Source of the DNA: an uncultured Marvinbryantia sp.
GTDB taxonomy: Bacteria > Bacillota > Clostridia > Lachnospirales > Lachnospiraceae
Direction: 5' to 3'
DNA: 64,000 bases
Assembly: GCA_937915375.1 (NCBI GenBank)
Contig: CALDMO010000042.1
Span: 1 to 64,000, forward strand
The position numbers and the translations under genes are program-made. The notes under the pieces were generated by a model, which saw nothing but the letters and a program-made list of their open reading frames with translations, had not been told where the DNA came from and made no database searches. Shown here piece after piece: positions 22,276 through 31,417 of the stretch. Numbering within the stretch: the stretch's first letter is position 1; the number at the start of each line of letters is the position of its first letter.

Positions 22276-22932
22276 CTACACCGCCAGCGATTTAATCTTT
22301 TCCGTTACTTCATCAATTGTCATATCTGAAGAATCCAGATATACGGCATCCTTCGCCTGAGTGAGCGGCGCGATCGCGCGATTCATATCCTGTTCGTCAC
22401 GCTTCATGATATCCTGTTTGATTTCCTCCAGACTGCAGACAACACCTTTTTCCATCAATTCTTTATAGCGTCTCTGCGCGCGCGCATCCGCACTTGCCGT
22501 CAGATAAATTTTAAGCTGCGCCTCTGGCAGAATCCTCGTTCCGATATCACGTCCGTCCATCACCACATCATTTTTCTGTGCCAGTTCCCGCTGCAAATCA
22601 AGCAGCTTTTCACGAACACAGGAAATCGCGGAAATCTTGGAAGCCATATTTCCCACTTCCTCTGTGCGGATCTGACCGGAAACATTTTCTCCGTTCAGCA
22701 ACACCTGCTGTTCACCGTTTTCATAAGCAATCGAAATGTTAATTCGCTCCAACGCTTCCTTTACCTTTTCTTCTGAATCAGTATTGATCTGTTCTCTTAA
22801 ATGAAAGAGCGCAATCGCCCGATACATCGCTCCAGTATCCACATAGATAAAAGAAAGTTCTTTTGCCACTCTTCTGGCGATTGTACTTTTTCCGGCTCCT
22901 GCCGGTCCGTCAATTGCAATATTATAAGTCAT
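22276..22932 (-). CDS. cmk: Cytidylate kinase
   Basis: Phosphorylates CMP and dCMP with ATP in pyrimidine salvage. A 218-residue protein with P-loop IDGPAGAGKSTIAR, the CMP-binding YVDTGAMYRA and MDGRDIGTRILP, and a LID with Arg residues (RAQRRYKEL). The ATG at 22932 follows CAGGAGAAGCAT; an in-frame ATG at 22968 lies just past the upstream gene and lacks a site. It starts 44 bases after the flavoprotein gene. Confidence 0.96.
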   Translation of the reverse strand: MTYNIAIDGPAGAGKSTIARRVAKELSFIYVDTGAMYRAIALFHLREQINTDSEEKVKEALERINISIAYENGEQQVLLNGENVSGQIRTEEVGNMASKISAISCVREKLLDLQRELAQKNDVVMDGRDIGTRILPEAQLKIYLTASADARAQRRYKELMEKGVVCSLEEIKQDIMKRDEQDMNRAIAPLTQAKDAVYLDSSDMTIDEVTEKIKSLAV

Positions 22933-22976
22933 ATGCTTCTCCTGTTTCTGATGATTTTCACGGTCCATTCCCGTAT

Positions 22977-24311
22977 TTACCTTTCCGCCATCGCTCTGCC
23001 GGCCAGATATCCCGTGGACCAGGCAATCTGCAGATTGAAACCGCCCGTAACCGCGTCGAGATCAAGCACTTCTCCGGCAAAGTAAAGTCCGGAAACCTGC
23101 CTTGATTCCATCGTAGACGGATTGATCTCCTTTACAGAGACACCGCCCTTTGTAATAATAGCTTCATTATAATCGCGAAGCCCGGTAGCCGTCAACCGCA
23201 AATGCTTAATCAGATATACAAAGGCTTCTCTTTCTTCTCTGGTAACCTCATTTACCTTCTTTTCCGGAGCGATCCCGGAAAGCGCCAGCATCACCGGTGT
23301 CAGTTTGGCAGGGAACAGGCTGCCAATCACATTTTTAAACTGCTTATTCTTTGCCTCCTCAAACTCGCGCAGAATGCGCGCGTCAAGCTGTTGTACGGTA
23401 AGTGCCGGTTTTAAATCAATTTCCAGCTGCAATTCTTTTTCTTTTAACTTTTTTGCTACAACGGAGCTTGCCGTCAGTACCAACGGTCCTGTCACGCCGA
23501 AATGTGTAAACATCATTTCACCGAAATCCTCATATAGACACTTTTTCCCGTCATAGACAGAAAGTTTTACATTTCGAAGTGAAAGTCCCTGCAGTTCCTT
23601 GGCAAACGTTTCTTTCGTGTTCATCGGTACCAAAGATGGATAAAGCTCCGTCACCTTGTGTCCGCACTCCTGCGCAAAGCGGTAGCCGTCTCCGGTGGAT
23701 CCTGTCGTCTGATATGAAAAACCGCCGGTTGCCACCAAAACCGCATCTGCCACTACGTCAGTGCCATCTGTCAGGCGAATACCGCAGATTTTCTTTAACG
23801 GTATTTTTCCGCTTTGTTTTTTCTTTTCTCTGCCGGTGTCCATACGCTCCTTTAGCTTTTCTTCCGATACCGGAGAACAATTCTTTTCCGCAAAATCCTC
23901 TGTAAGAATTTCCTGTACCTCTGTGCTTAAATGCACCTGCACTCCTGCCCTGCGCATTGCGTTTCGCAGTGCGTCAATCACATCCGCTGATTTATCGGAA
24001 ACGGGGAATACACGGTTTCCCCGTTCAATTTTCGTCTTTGTCCCATTCTCTTCAAAAAAGTCAATCACCTGCTGATTGCTACATTCATAAAACGCGCTGT
24101 ACAGAAATTTTCTGTTCGTACAGACACTATCAAACAGTTCTTCTACCTCACAGGCGTTTGTCAGATTGCATCTGCCCTTTCCGGTGATATAAATTTTTTT
24201 TCCTAATTTTTCATTTTTCTCAAACAGATGTACTTCGCATCCGTTTTTTGCCGCTGCGACTGCAGCATACATACCGGCAGCACCGCCGCCGATGATCGCT
24301 ATTCTTTTCAT
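22977..24311 (-). CDS. FAD-dependent oxidoreductase (HI0933/YhiN family)
   Basis: A flavoprotein of 444 residues with N-terminal dinucleotide fold IAIIGGGAAGMYAAVAAAKNG, then GRCNLTNACE, a middle domain and the C-terminal FAD-binding GLYFAGEVLDLDAVTGGFNLQIAWSTGYLAG. The family is conserved in bacteria and of uncertain substrate. The ATG at 24311 opens the Rossmann strand; a longer reading to 24386 adds residues with no homologous character. It lies 44 bases upstream of cmk and is probably co-transcribed. Confidence 0.92.
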   Translation of the reverse strand: MKRIAIIGGGAAGMYAAVAAAKNGCEVHLFEKNEKLGKKIYITGKGRCNLTNACEVEELFDSVCTNRKFLYSAFYECSNQQVIDFFEENGTKTKIERGNRVFPVSDKSADVIDALRNAMRRAGVQVHLSTEVQEILTEDFAEKNCSPVSEEKLKERMDTGREKKKQSGKIPLKKICGIRLTDGTDVVADAVLVATGGFSYQTTGSTGDGYRFAQECGHKVTELYPSLVPMNTKETFAKELQGLSLRNVKLSVYDGKKCLYEDFGEMMFTHFGVTGPLVLTASSVVAKKLKEKELQLEIDLKPALTVQQLDARILREFEEAKNKQFKNVIGSLFPAKLTPVMLALSGIAPEKKVNEVTREEREAFVYLIKHLRLTATGLRDYNEAIITKGGVSVKEINPSTMESRQVSGLYFAGEVLDLDAVTGGFNLQIAWSTGYLAGRAMAER

Positions 24312-24456
24312 ATAGTAATTCCTTACACTTATTTCATAAATTATTTGATGCACAAAACCGGGCATATCATTCTCACAAATAAACATTAAAAGTTTATCCC
24401 GAGAATATATGACCGGTTTTGTTGAAATAATGAATGTCTGATTACAATTTTATTTC

Positions 24457-25860
24457 TTATACAGGGTAAGCGCCGTTTTTGGTATCAGCCGCATTTGCGT
24501 CCACACCAGTCTGCTGTGCCTCTCTGTATTTGAAGAATTCTGTTGCAACCTGCGGGAACAGTGCATAAGACAGAACGTCTTCCTCCTGCTGGGACCACTG
24601 AGCCATCTCTGCTCTTAAAGTATCCAGCTCGTCCGGAATCAAGTCAGCCGGACGGCAGGTGATGATCTCACCATCACCGATACATTTCTTCTGAACTTCC
24701 GGATTGAACGGTTTCACCGTTGCGCCGTATTTTCCGCTGAGAACGTCTTTTGTCTGCTGCGGAACCATCTTATAACGCTCGCCGTTGATCACGTTCATAA
24801 CTGCCTGTGTACCTACGATCTGAGAAGACGGAGTAACAAGCGGGCACTCGCCAAGGTCTTTACGTACACGCGGAACCTCTTCCAGTACCTCATAGTATTT
24901 GTCTTCTGCATGCAGGTCTTTTAACTGGCTGGTCAGGTTGGAAAGCATACCGCCCGGTACCTGATACAGCAGTGTCTTGATATTAACGCCAAGATTCTTC
25001 GGATTAAGCAGTCCACTGTCCAGAGCCTTGTCGCGGATCGGTCTGAAGTAATCAGCGATCTCAGCCAGAAGATTCTGATCGAATCCAGTATCATACTCTG
25101 TACCCTTGAAAGTCTCAACCATAACTTCTGTTGCCGGCTGAGAAGTACCCAGTGCGAACGGAGACATAGCGGTATCGATCACATCTACGCCAGCCTCTAC
25201 TGCTTTTAAGTAAGTCATAGAAGCTACACCGGAGGTGTAATGCGTATGCAGCTGAATCGGAATGCTTACGGTATCCTTCAGTGCAGATACCAGTTCTGTA
25301 GCGGTATACGGAAGCAAAAGACCTGCCATATCTTTGATACAGATGGAGTTTGCGCCCATATCTTCGATCTTCTTCGCCATCTCTGTCCAGTATTCCAGTG
25401 TGTAAGCTTCACCCAGAGTATAGGAAAGCGCTACCTGCGCATGACCTTTTTCTTTGTTTGCCGCAGTAACTGCTGTCTGCAGGTTACGCATATCGTTCAA
25501 GCAGTCAAAAATACGAATGATATCAATACCGTTCGCAATCGATTTCTGTACGAAATATTCTACCACATCATCTGCGTACGGACGATATCCAAGAATATTC
25601 TGTCCGCGGAACAGCATCTGCAGCTTTGTATTTTTAAATCCGTCACGGAATTTACGAAGTCTATCCCACGGATCTTCTTTTAAGAAACGCAGGGATGCGT
25701 CGAATGTAGCTCCACCCCAACACTCTACAGAGTGGTATCCGACTTTATCCATCTTTTCTACGATCGGCAGCATCTCTTCTGTTGTCATTCTTGTGGCAAT
25801 CAGAGACTGATGTGCATCACGCAGGATGGTCTCAGTAATTTTAATCGGTTTTTTAGCCAT
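24457..25860 (-). CDS. oadA: Carboxyltransferase alpha subunit (oxaloacetate decarboxylase / PycB-like)
   Basis: A 467-residue TIM-barrel carboxyltransferase that moves CO2 between a keto acid and biotin. Motifs include TETILRDAHQS with the metal Asp, HYTSG with His ligands (LHTHYTSGVASM), and the catalytic-Lys region NSICIKDMAG. It lacks a C-terminal biotin domain, which is supplied by the separate carrier two genes upstream. It is equivalent to the 5S subunit of transcarboxylase. The ATG at 25860 follows GGAGGAAAATAAA. It is the last gene of the sodium-pump cluster. Confidence 0.93.
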   Translation of the reverse strand: MAKKPIKITETILRDAHQSLIATRMTTEEMLPIVEKMDKVGYHSVECWGGATFDASLRFLKEDPWDRLRKFRDGFKNTKLQMLFRGQNILGYRPYADDVVEYFVQKSIANGIDIIRIFDCLNDMRNLQTAVTAANKEKGHAQVALSYTLGEAYTLEYWTEMAKKIEDMGANSICIKDMAGLLLPYTATELVSALKDTVSIPIQLHTHYTSGVASMTYLKAVEAGVDVIDTAMSPFALGTSQPATEVMVETFKGTEYDTGFDQNLLAEIADYFRPIRDKALDSGLLNPKNLGVNIKTLLYQVPGGMLSNLTSQLKDLHAEDKYYEVLEEVPRVRKDLGECPLVTPSSQIVGTQAVMNVINGERYKMVPQQTKDVLSGKYGATVKPFNPEVQKKCIGDGEIITCRPADLIPDELDTLRAEMAQWSQQEEDVLSYALFPQVATEFFKYREAQQTGVDANAADTKNGAYPV

Positions 25861-25887
25861 TTTATTTTCCTCCATTTTTATGATTCA

Positions 25888-26010
25888 CAGTGCACAAGCC
25901 TCTCTAATACTTCACATTCACTCGGCCTATGGCTTTCGCCCTATATGTCCGTCCGAAAATGCTTCTATGTGAGCAAGCTCACGGAAGCATTTTCATCCGT
26001 CCATGCACTG
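25888..26010. repeat. Palindromic intergenic element within the decarboxylase cluster
   Basis: Outer CAGTGCA (25888-25894) and TGCACTG (26004-26010) bracket a 40-base hairpin. Its 11-base arms are GAAAATGCTTC (25955-25965) and GAAGCATTTTC (25984-25994), with an inner stem GTGAGC/GCTCAC. It may be a small dispersed repeat, or an RNA stabiliser or processing site between oadB and oadA. Confidence 0.55.
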
Positions 26011-26015
26011 CTCAA

Positions 26016-27164
26016 TTAAACTCCGAATATCGCCATAAATGTTCCCGCTGCAACTGCCGTACCGATAACGCCGGCTACGTTCGGTCCCATTGCGTGCATC
26101 AGCAGGAAGTTCGTCGGATCTGCTTCCGCACCGACCTTCTGAGAAACACGTGCTGCCATCGGCACTGCGGACACACCCGCGGAACCGATCAGCGGATTAA
26201 TTTTACCACCGGTAACTTTACACATAATTTTACCAAAAATAATACCGCCGAACGTACCAAACGCAAATGCTACCAGACCAAGAATAACAATCTTGATTGT
26301 ATCCAGGTTCAGGAATGCTTCTGCACTTGTTGTAGCGCCTACGGAAGTACCCAGCAGGATAACTACGATATACATCAGAGCGTTGGAAGCGGTTTCTGTC
26401 AGCTGTTTTACAACACCGGATTCACGGAACAAGTTACCGAGCATCAGCATACCTACCAGCGGAGCTGTCGTCGGCAGAATCATGCAGACAACGATAGTAA
26501 TAATGATCGGGAACAGAATTTTTTCCAGTTTGGAAACCGGACGAAGCTGTTCCATTTTGATTTTTCTTTCTTTTTCTGTCGTAAATGCTTTCATAATAGG
26601 CGGCTGGATAATCGGCACCAGAGACATATAAGAATATGCCGCTACCGCGATTGGTCCCATCAGACCTGTCTGTCCAAGCTTTCCTGCAAGGAAAATAGAG
26701 GTTGGGCCGTCAGCACCGCCGATAATGGAGATTGCTGCTGCAGCTTTTCCGTTGAATCCAAGGAAGATTGCCAGGAAATATGCCATATAAATACCAAGCT
26801 GCGCAGCTGCGCCCAACAAGAAACTCTTTGGGTTAGCGATCAGCGGACCAAAGTCTGTCATCGCGCCAACACCCATAAAGATCAGAGACGGCAGAATACT
26901 CCATTCATCCATCAGATAGAAATAATGAAGCAGACCGCCCACGCCGTTGGATGTATCTTCCGGCGCTGCCATAATGTCCGGATAGATATTAACCAACAGC
27001 ATACCAAATGCAATCGGCACCAGAAGCAGCGGCTCGTATTCCTTCTTGATTGCAAGATACAGGAATACACAGGCAACAATAATCATGATATAGTTGCCAA
27101 AGGTCAGCCCAAAAAACGCTGTCTGATGAAGCAGATTGCCTAATGTAGCTGAAATGTAATCCAT
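26016..27164 (-). CDS. oadB: Sodium-translocating decarboxylase beta subunit
   Basis: Integral membrane subunit of 382 residues with about ten hydrophobic segments, which decarboxylates biotin-CO2 and pumps sodium out. Family signatures are visible: GVGAMTDFGPLIANPKSFLLG, IGGADGPTSIF and NPLIGSAGVSAVPMAARVSQ. It follows the biotin carrier in the cluster and has a strong AGGAGGT site before its ATG. Confidence 0.96.
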   Translation of the reverse strand: MDYISATLGNLLHQTAFFGLTFGNYIMIIVACVFLYLAIKKEYEPLLLVPIAFGMLLVNIYPDIMAAPEDTSNGVGGLLHYFYLMDEWSILPSLIFMGVGAMTDFGPLIANPKSFLLGAAAQLGIYMAYFLAIFLGFNGKAAAAISIIGGADGPTSIFLAGKLGQTGLMGPIAVAAYSYMSLVPIIQPPIMKAFTTEKERKIKMEQLRPVSKLEKILFPIIITIVVCMILPTTAPLVGMLMLGNLFRESGVVKQLTETASNALMYIVVILLGTSVGATTSAEAFLNLDTIKIVILGLVAFAFGTFGGIIFGKIMCKVTGGKINPLIGSAGVSAVPMAARVSQKVGAEADPTNFLLMHAMGPNVAGVIGTAVAAGTFMAIFGV

Positions 27165-27235
27165 TGTTTTACCTCCTGTTTAATAAGGTCACAGCTTTAA
27201 AATCTTTTCCTCTCTGTGACACAAATAGATACTGC

Positions 27236-27616
27236 TTAGTTCAATGTTGCCAGAACATCGCCGTTTTCAACAGCTGCGCCGGCTGCAACATCGATGCTTG
27301 CTACAGTACCGTCCTGCGGAGCTACAACAGGGATTTCCATTTTCATTGCTTCCAGGATCACGATCGGATCGCCTGCTTTTACAGCCTGTCCAACGCTTGC
27401 TTCTACTTTAAATACCTTACCCGGTACAGATGCGGTTACTTTTACAGAACCAGCGCCAGCTGCCTTCGGAGCCGGTGCTGCTGCCGGAGCTGCCTTCGGG
27501 GCCGGTGCCGCTGCTTTCGGAGCTGCTTTTGCTACCGGTGCTGCCGCGCCGCCTGCGCCTTCTTCTACAGTTACGTCATATGCCACGCCATTTACAGTAA
27601 TTGTATAATTCTTCAT
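27236..27616 (-). CDS. Biotin carboxyl carrier protein of the decarboxylase
   Basis: A 126-residue carrier. The N-terminal strand region MKNYTITVNGVAYDVTVEE is followed by an Ala/Pro/Lys linker (about 25-55) and a biotinyl domain with EAMKME; Lys92 is the biotin site. This corresponds to the 1.3S subunit of transcarboxylase or the gamma/delta carrier of methylmalonyl-CoA decarboxylase. The ATG at 27616 follows GAGGAGGAAATCATC. Confidence 0.94.
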   Translation of the reverse strand: MKNYTITVNGVAYDVTVEEGAGGAAAPVAKAAPKAAAPAPKAAPAAAPAPKAAGAGSVKVTASVPGKVFKVEASVGQAVKAGDPIVILEAMKMEIPVVAPQDGTVASIDVAAGAAVENGDVLATLN

Positions 27617-27635
27617 GATGATTTCCTCCTCTATA

Positions 27636-28505
27636 TTAGGCTCTCTGCCATTTATTACGATTGCTTTTCTTAATAGAACGAACCACAAATCCATCTGTGG
27701 AAGTTCCTTCTGCTGCAGCGATTGCTGCTGCGATCACAGCGATCAATTCGCCGTCGTCAGTAACCTCTTCCACAACCGGAGCTGCTGCCGGTACTGCCGC
27801 AGGTGCTACTTTCGGAGCCGGTGCCGGAGCTGCATTTTTCTTGGAACTTTCTCCAATCTTACCGATATGTTTGAACAGACCGATCAGCCAGCTTAAGAAC
27901 AGAAGTACCAAGAATACGATACCGATACCCATAATGGTATTTAAAGCCGCTTCTTTCATCTTGGTTCCCATGCTCTGTGCCGCGCCGGAAAATGTCATGC
28001 TCTCCAGTGTCAGCGTAGAACGTTCCAGAATAGTGGAAACCGTACCGGTAGATTTTTCAAACTCACAGGTTGTCTCTACCGTAATCATATCGTCGTCTAC
28101 GATAATATCATGGCTCTTTACAGCCTGAAAAGCGCCAAGCTCTTCTTTTGCCGTCATCCAGGAATCCACACTGGCAACAATGCTATCCTGCGGAACACTC
28201 AAAATCGTTGACGGATGGATGACCTCTTCAAGCTGCTCATCTGTCATTCCCACGATCATACCAATACTCTGTTCCGCATAGGATGCCAGCGCCTGCTGAT
28301 CCGCCTCAGACACTTCCATGTCTGCATGAACAGTGATCTGTGCTTCTTCCGGCGCTGCTGCAGTATCTTCCGCCGCCTGCTCTGTTTCCGCTGCCGCTTC
28401 CACAGTTTCCGTTGTCTCCGTTTCCTCAGCGTAACCGGTCACTGCGCTTGCCGCAAGCATGGCCGCCAGAGAAACAGAAGCAAATAATCCTTTAAATTTT
28501 CTCAT
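27636..28505 (-). CDS. oadG: OadG-family gamma subunit with exported N-terminal domain
   Basis: A 289-residue protein with a signal-like N-terminus (FASVSLAAMLAASAVTGYAEE) and a large acidic outer domain (about 30-180). One membrane helix (IMGIGIVFLVLLFLSWLIGLF) follows, then an Ala/Pro stretch and the conserved C-terminal ELIAVIAAAIAAAEG...RSIKK. OadG anchors the complex. It is much longer than the roughly 80-residue enterobacterial OadG because of the outer domain, a form seen in Clostridia. The ATG at 28505 follows GAGGTG; a GTG at 28514 is less likely. Confidence 0.88.
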   Translation of the reverse strand: MRKFKGLFASVSLAAMLAASAVTGYAEETETTETVEAAAETEQAAEDTAAAPEEAQITVHADMEVSEADQQALASYAEQSIGMIVGMTDEQLEEVIHPSTILSVPQDSIVASVDSWMTAKEELGAFQAVKSHDIIVDDDMITVETTCEFEKSTGTVSTILERSTLTLESMTFSGAAQSMGTKMKEAALNTIMGIGIVFLVLLFLSWLIGLFKHIGKIGESSKKNAAPAPAPKVAPAAVPAAAPVVEEVTDDGELIAVIAAAIAAAEGTSTDGFVVRSIKKSNRNKWQRA

Positions 28506-28519
28506 ATCATTCACCTCGC

Positions 28520-29956
28520 TTAAACCGTGCCGTGTTTTTTCGCCGGACGATCTTCTCTTTTTGTGAATAACATTTCAAATGCGCCGATCAGATATTTTCT
28601 GGTATCAGCCGCTTCAATAATCGTATCTACATAACCTCTCTTCGCTGCGGATGTCGCGCTTGTCTGAAGAGCTGCGTATTCTGCCGCTTTTTCATTGATT
28701 GTAGCCGCGTCAGCGTCTGCATACATAATCTTCGCTGCAAGTTTTGCATCCATGGTACCGATCTCAGCAGTCGGCCATGCGAATGTCATATCCGCACCCA
28801 GAGCCTTGCTGTTCATTGCCACATATGCGCTGCCGTATGCCGCGCCGATCACTACGTTTACTTTCGGAACAGTAGCGTTTGCGAATGCATAAGTCAGTTT
28901 TGCCGCCGCTTTTGCAATACCACGCTCGCTGCATTTATTTGCTTTAAAGCCTTTTACGTTTGTCAGAGAAAGAACCGGAATGCTGAATGCATCACAGAAT
29001 TCCACGAACTCTGCCGCTTTTACCGCACCTCTTCTTGTAAGAGCCGCGTCATAGCTGTCTGTCTTATTTCCTTCTGCATCAAATACTTCCGTACGGTTTG
29101 CCACTGCACCCACAGTCTGACCATTCAGACGAAGGAAACCAGTTACCATCTCTTTTGCATATGCGGATTTTGTCTCAACAAATACATTGTCGTCCGCAAT
29201 CTGGGAAAGCAGAATAGAAGTATCCCCAACACAATTTGCAAGGTCTTCACATACACGGTTCAGATCGTCTGTACATTCCTCATAAGACATATCATCTTCG
29301 TTATTTGCCGGAAGCATGGAAACAAGCTGACGGATTCCAGTAAGAATCTCTGCTTCGCTTCCTACGAAATCTACCAGTCCCACTTCTTCGCTCTGGAATG
29401 CCGCGCTTGCGGTATCACATTTTTCTTTTGTGTTTCCTTCCAGTGCATTCGGAGAATTCACAAATAATTTTGCGTTTTTCTCTTCCATAAAAGTAAAGTC
29501 TGTCAGTCCCGGTACAAGTGCAAGACCACCGCCGCAGGTACCAAATACCGCTGTGATCTGCGGAATCACGCCGGATGCCAGTGACTGTTTTGCATAAATT
29601 TCACCAAACGCGTTTAACGCATCTGTCGCTTCCTGCAGTCTCAAACCGGCACAATCGATCAGACCGATTACCGGTGCTCCCATTTTCATTGCCAGATCAT
29701 AAAGACCTGCAATTTTCTTCGCGTGCATTTCACCGATCGTACCGCCAAGTACAGAAGCGTCCTGGCTATACACATAAACCAGACCGCCGTCAATCACACC
29801 ATAACCTGTGATGACACCATCTGCCGGAGTATCGGCCTTCGCCATGTTAAAATCTGTGTTTCTGGCAGTGATACCCGCACCGATTTCAACAAAACTGTTC
29901 TCATCAAGCAAAGACGCGATTCTTTTGCCTGCTAAGCTTTGTGCTGTGTTACTCAT
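28520..29956 (-). CDS. Carboxyl transferase, methylmalonyl-CoA decarboxylase alpha-like
   Basis: A 478-residue protein of the crotonase-fold carboxyltransferase family (12S/MmdA/PccB type). Its two halves carry the oxyanion loops, seen as FGTCGGGLALVPGLTDFTF and IGAAYGSAYVAMNSKALGADMTFAWPTAEIGTM. It transfers CO2 between an acyl-CoA and biotin. With the carrier, the 5S-like subunit and OadB/OadG it makes a full transcarboxylase or decarboxylase set. It is the first gene of the operon, with GGAGGG before its ATG. The acyl-CoA substrate cannot be read from sequence. Confidence 0.88.
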   Translation of the reverse strand: MSNTAQSLAGKRIASLLDENSFVEIGAGITARNTDFNMAKADTPADGVITGYGVIDGGLVYVYSQDASVLGGTIGEMHAKKIAGLYDLAMKMGAPVIGLIDCAGLRLQEATDALNAFGEIYAKQSLASGVIPQITAVFGTCGGGLALVPGLTDFTFMEEKNAKLFVNSPNALEGNTKEKCDTASAAFQSEEVGLVDFVGSEAEILTGIRQLVSMLPANNEDDMSYEECTDDLNRVCEDLANCVGDTSILLSQIADDNVFVETKSAYAKEMVTGFLRLNGQTVGAVANRTEVFDAEGNKTDSYDAALTRRGAVKAAEFVEFCDAFSIPVLSLTNVKGFKANKCSERGIAKAAAKLTYAFANATVPKVNVVIGAAYGSAYVAMNSKALGADMTFAWPTAEIGTMDAKLAAKIMYADADAATINEKAAEYAALQTSATSAAKRGYVDTIIEAADTRKYLIGAFEMLFTKREDRPAKKHGTV

Positions 29957-30014
29957 TTTTCAGCCCTCCATTTTTCTATAATAGATAAATTGAAACCAAT
30001 TATCTGCCGTATAC

Positions 30015-30043
30015 ATTGTACTGTATTTCGCGTCTGATGGCAA
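30015..30043 (-). promoter_or_regulatory. Candidate promoter of the decarboxylase operon
   Basis: On the minus strand TTGCCA (30038-30043), 17-base spacer, TACAAT (30015-30020). The predicted start is about 50 bases before the carboxyl transferase ATG. Confidence 0.6.
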
Positions 30044-30113
30044 GTATTTTGTCATATTTTTCAATATTTCCGCAGCAGTTTCCGTTGCGTATAAAACTGC
30101 AAAAATCCACTCT

Positions 30114-31325
30114 TTACAATAAAAAGCAGCGTTCAAAGATCCAGCCAATCCAATGCGCCAACTTGCGCTCTTTTATCTCTGTTTCTACTACAATCGGATA
30201 TTCTTCCAGCAGTGTATCTCCCAGGTAATAACTGACCCTTCCAACTATTTCTCCTTTGTAAAGCGGCGCCTGCAGCTGCTTTTGCAGCACTGCTTTTTGG
30301 ATAATCCTCTCATCCTTTGCCAGAAGATAATTCTGTTTTAAAGCAGCTGAAAAATCTGTGCGCACAACCGTTTCCGCGGTATCCCACGGATCGCCCGATG
30401 CCGCTGCGCCATTCTCAACCGGCATCGCCCGCTCTATTTCTTCGTATCGAATCGTCCGATTCTCAAAATGTTCGATACCGTATTTCATCAGAGCAAGCGT
30501 ATCGCTCCATTTATACGTCTTATTGTATGGCCATCCACAAGCCAGAAGGGCAACCACAAATATACGTCCCTTGTTTTCTGCCGCACCGACATAACAATAT
30601 CCGGCTGCCGATGTAAAACCGGTTTTGCCGGAAATCGCTCCCTCCATCATATCGAGAAACGCATTGTGATTATTGCAGGAAAAGTTTCTGGTTCCTGACT
30701 GATCTGCAAAAGAATAACTGCGCGTCTGTGTGATTTCCAGAAACATCTCCCGCTGCGGCGACTGCGTAACACAGTAAGACATCACTTTTGCCAGTTCCGC
30801 CGCAGTTGTTGCGTGAGCTCCGCCCGCATCACTGTCATCCAGACCATTTGGTGTCACATAATGTGTAGAACCGCATCCCATAGAGGCGGCCTTTTCATTC
30901 ATCATTTCCGCAAATTTCGCCACGCTGCCGCCCACATGTTCGGCAATTGCTACTGCACTGTCGTTATGTGATTCCAGCATCAGAGAATACAGCAGATCTT
31001 TCAAGCGATACCTTTCGCCTTCGCGCATGCCCAGGCGCACCTCCGGCTGTGCTGCCGCATTTGCAGAGATTTCCACCTGTTCCTCCAAATCCGCGTTTTC
31101 CAATGTCAGAATGCAGGTCATAATTTTTGTCGTGCTCGCCATCGGCAGCACTTCCTCTTCATTCTTTCCAAATAAAATACGCCCGCTGCTGCCATCCATC
31201 AAAACGGCGCTACGGGCATAAAGATCGCCGGGAGTTTGACCTCTCTCCTGCGCCGATGCACTGCTTTCGCAAATCACCGCCAGCACAAAAGTTACTGTCA
31301 TTATCCAGCTCCATATTCTTTTCAA
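30114..31325 (-). CDS. D-alanyl-D-alanine carboxypeptidase (PBP5/DacF type)
   Basis: A secreted, membrane-associated cell wall enzyme of 403 residues that trims pentapeptide stems. It has a signal peptide (MKRIWSWIMTVTFVLAVI), the active-site STTK, SHN and KTG motifs in standard order, and a C-terminal beta domain. The start is TTG at 31325 behind AAAGGAG. A second, distinct D,D-carboxypeptidase of the same family is encoded 2.5 kb away. Confidence 0.93.
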   Translation of the reverse strand: MKRIWSWIMTVTFVLAVICESSASAQERGQTPGDLYARSAVLMDGSSGRILFGKNEEEVLPMASTTKIMTCILTLENADLEEQVEISANAAAQPEVRLGMREGERYRLKDLLYSLMLESHNDSAVAIAEHVGGSVAKFAEMMNEKAASMGCGSTHYVTPNGLDDSDAGGAHATTAAELAKVMSYCVTQSPQREMFLEITQTRSYSFADQSGTRNFSCNNHNAFLDMMEGAISGKTGFTSAAGYCYVGAAENKGRIFVVALLACGWPYNKTYKWSDTLALMKYGIEHFENRTIRYEEIERAMPVENGAAASGDPWDTAETVVRTDFSAALKQNYLLAKDERIIQKAVLQKQLQAPLYKGEIVGRVSYYLGDTLLEEYPIVVETEIKERKLAHWIGWIFERCFLL

Positions 31326-31417
31326 ACCGCCACACTCCTTTTTACAAAACTTACCAGTTCTCCTGTCTCTAACGTATGCCGGTTTTTCTTATTTCATTCA
31401 ATTCTTTTTCAAATCTG

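Noticed and set aside
25929..27143. 404-codon plus-strand open frame opposite oadB
   Set aside because: Antisense shadow of an integral membrane protein gene; composition is biased to Cys, His, Arg and Asn and no start signals are present.
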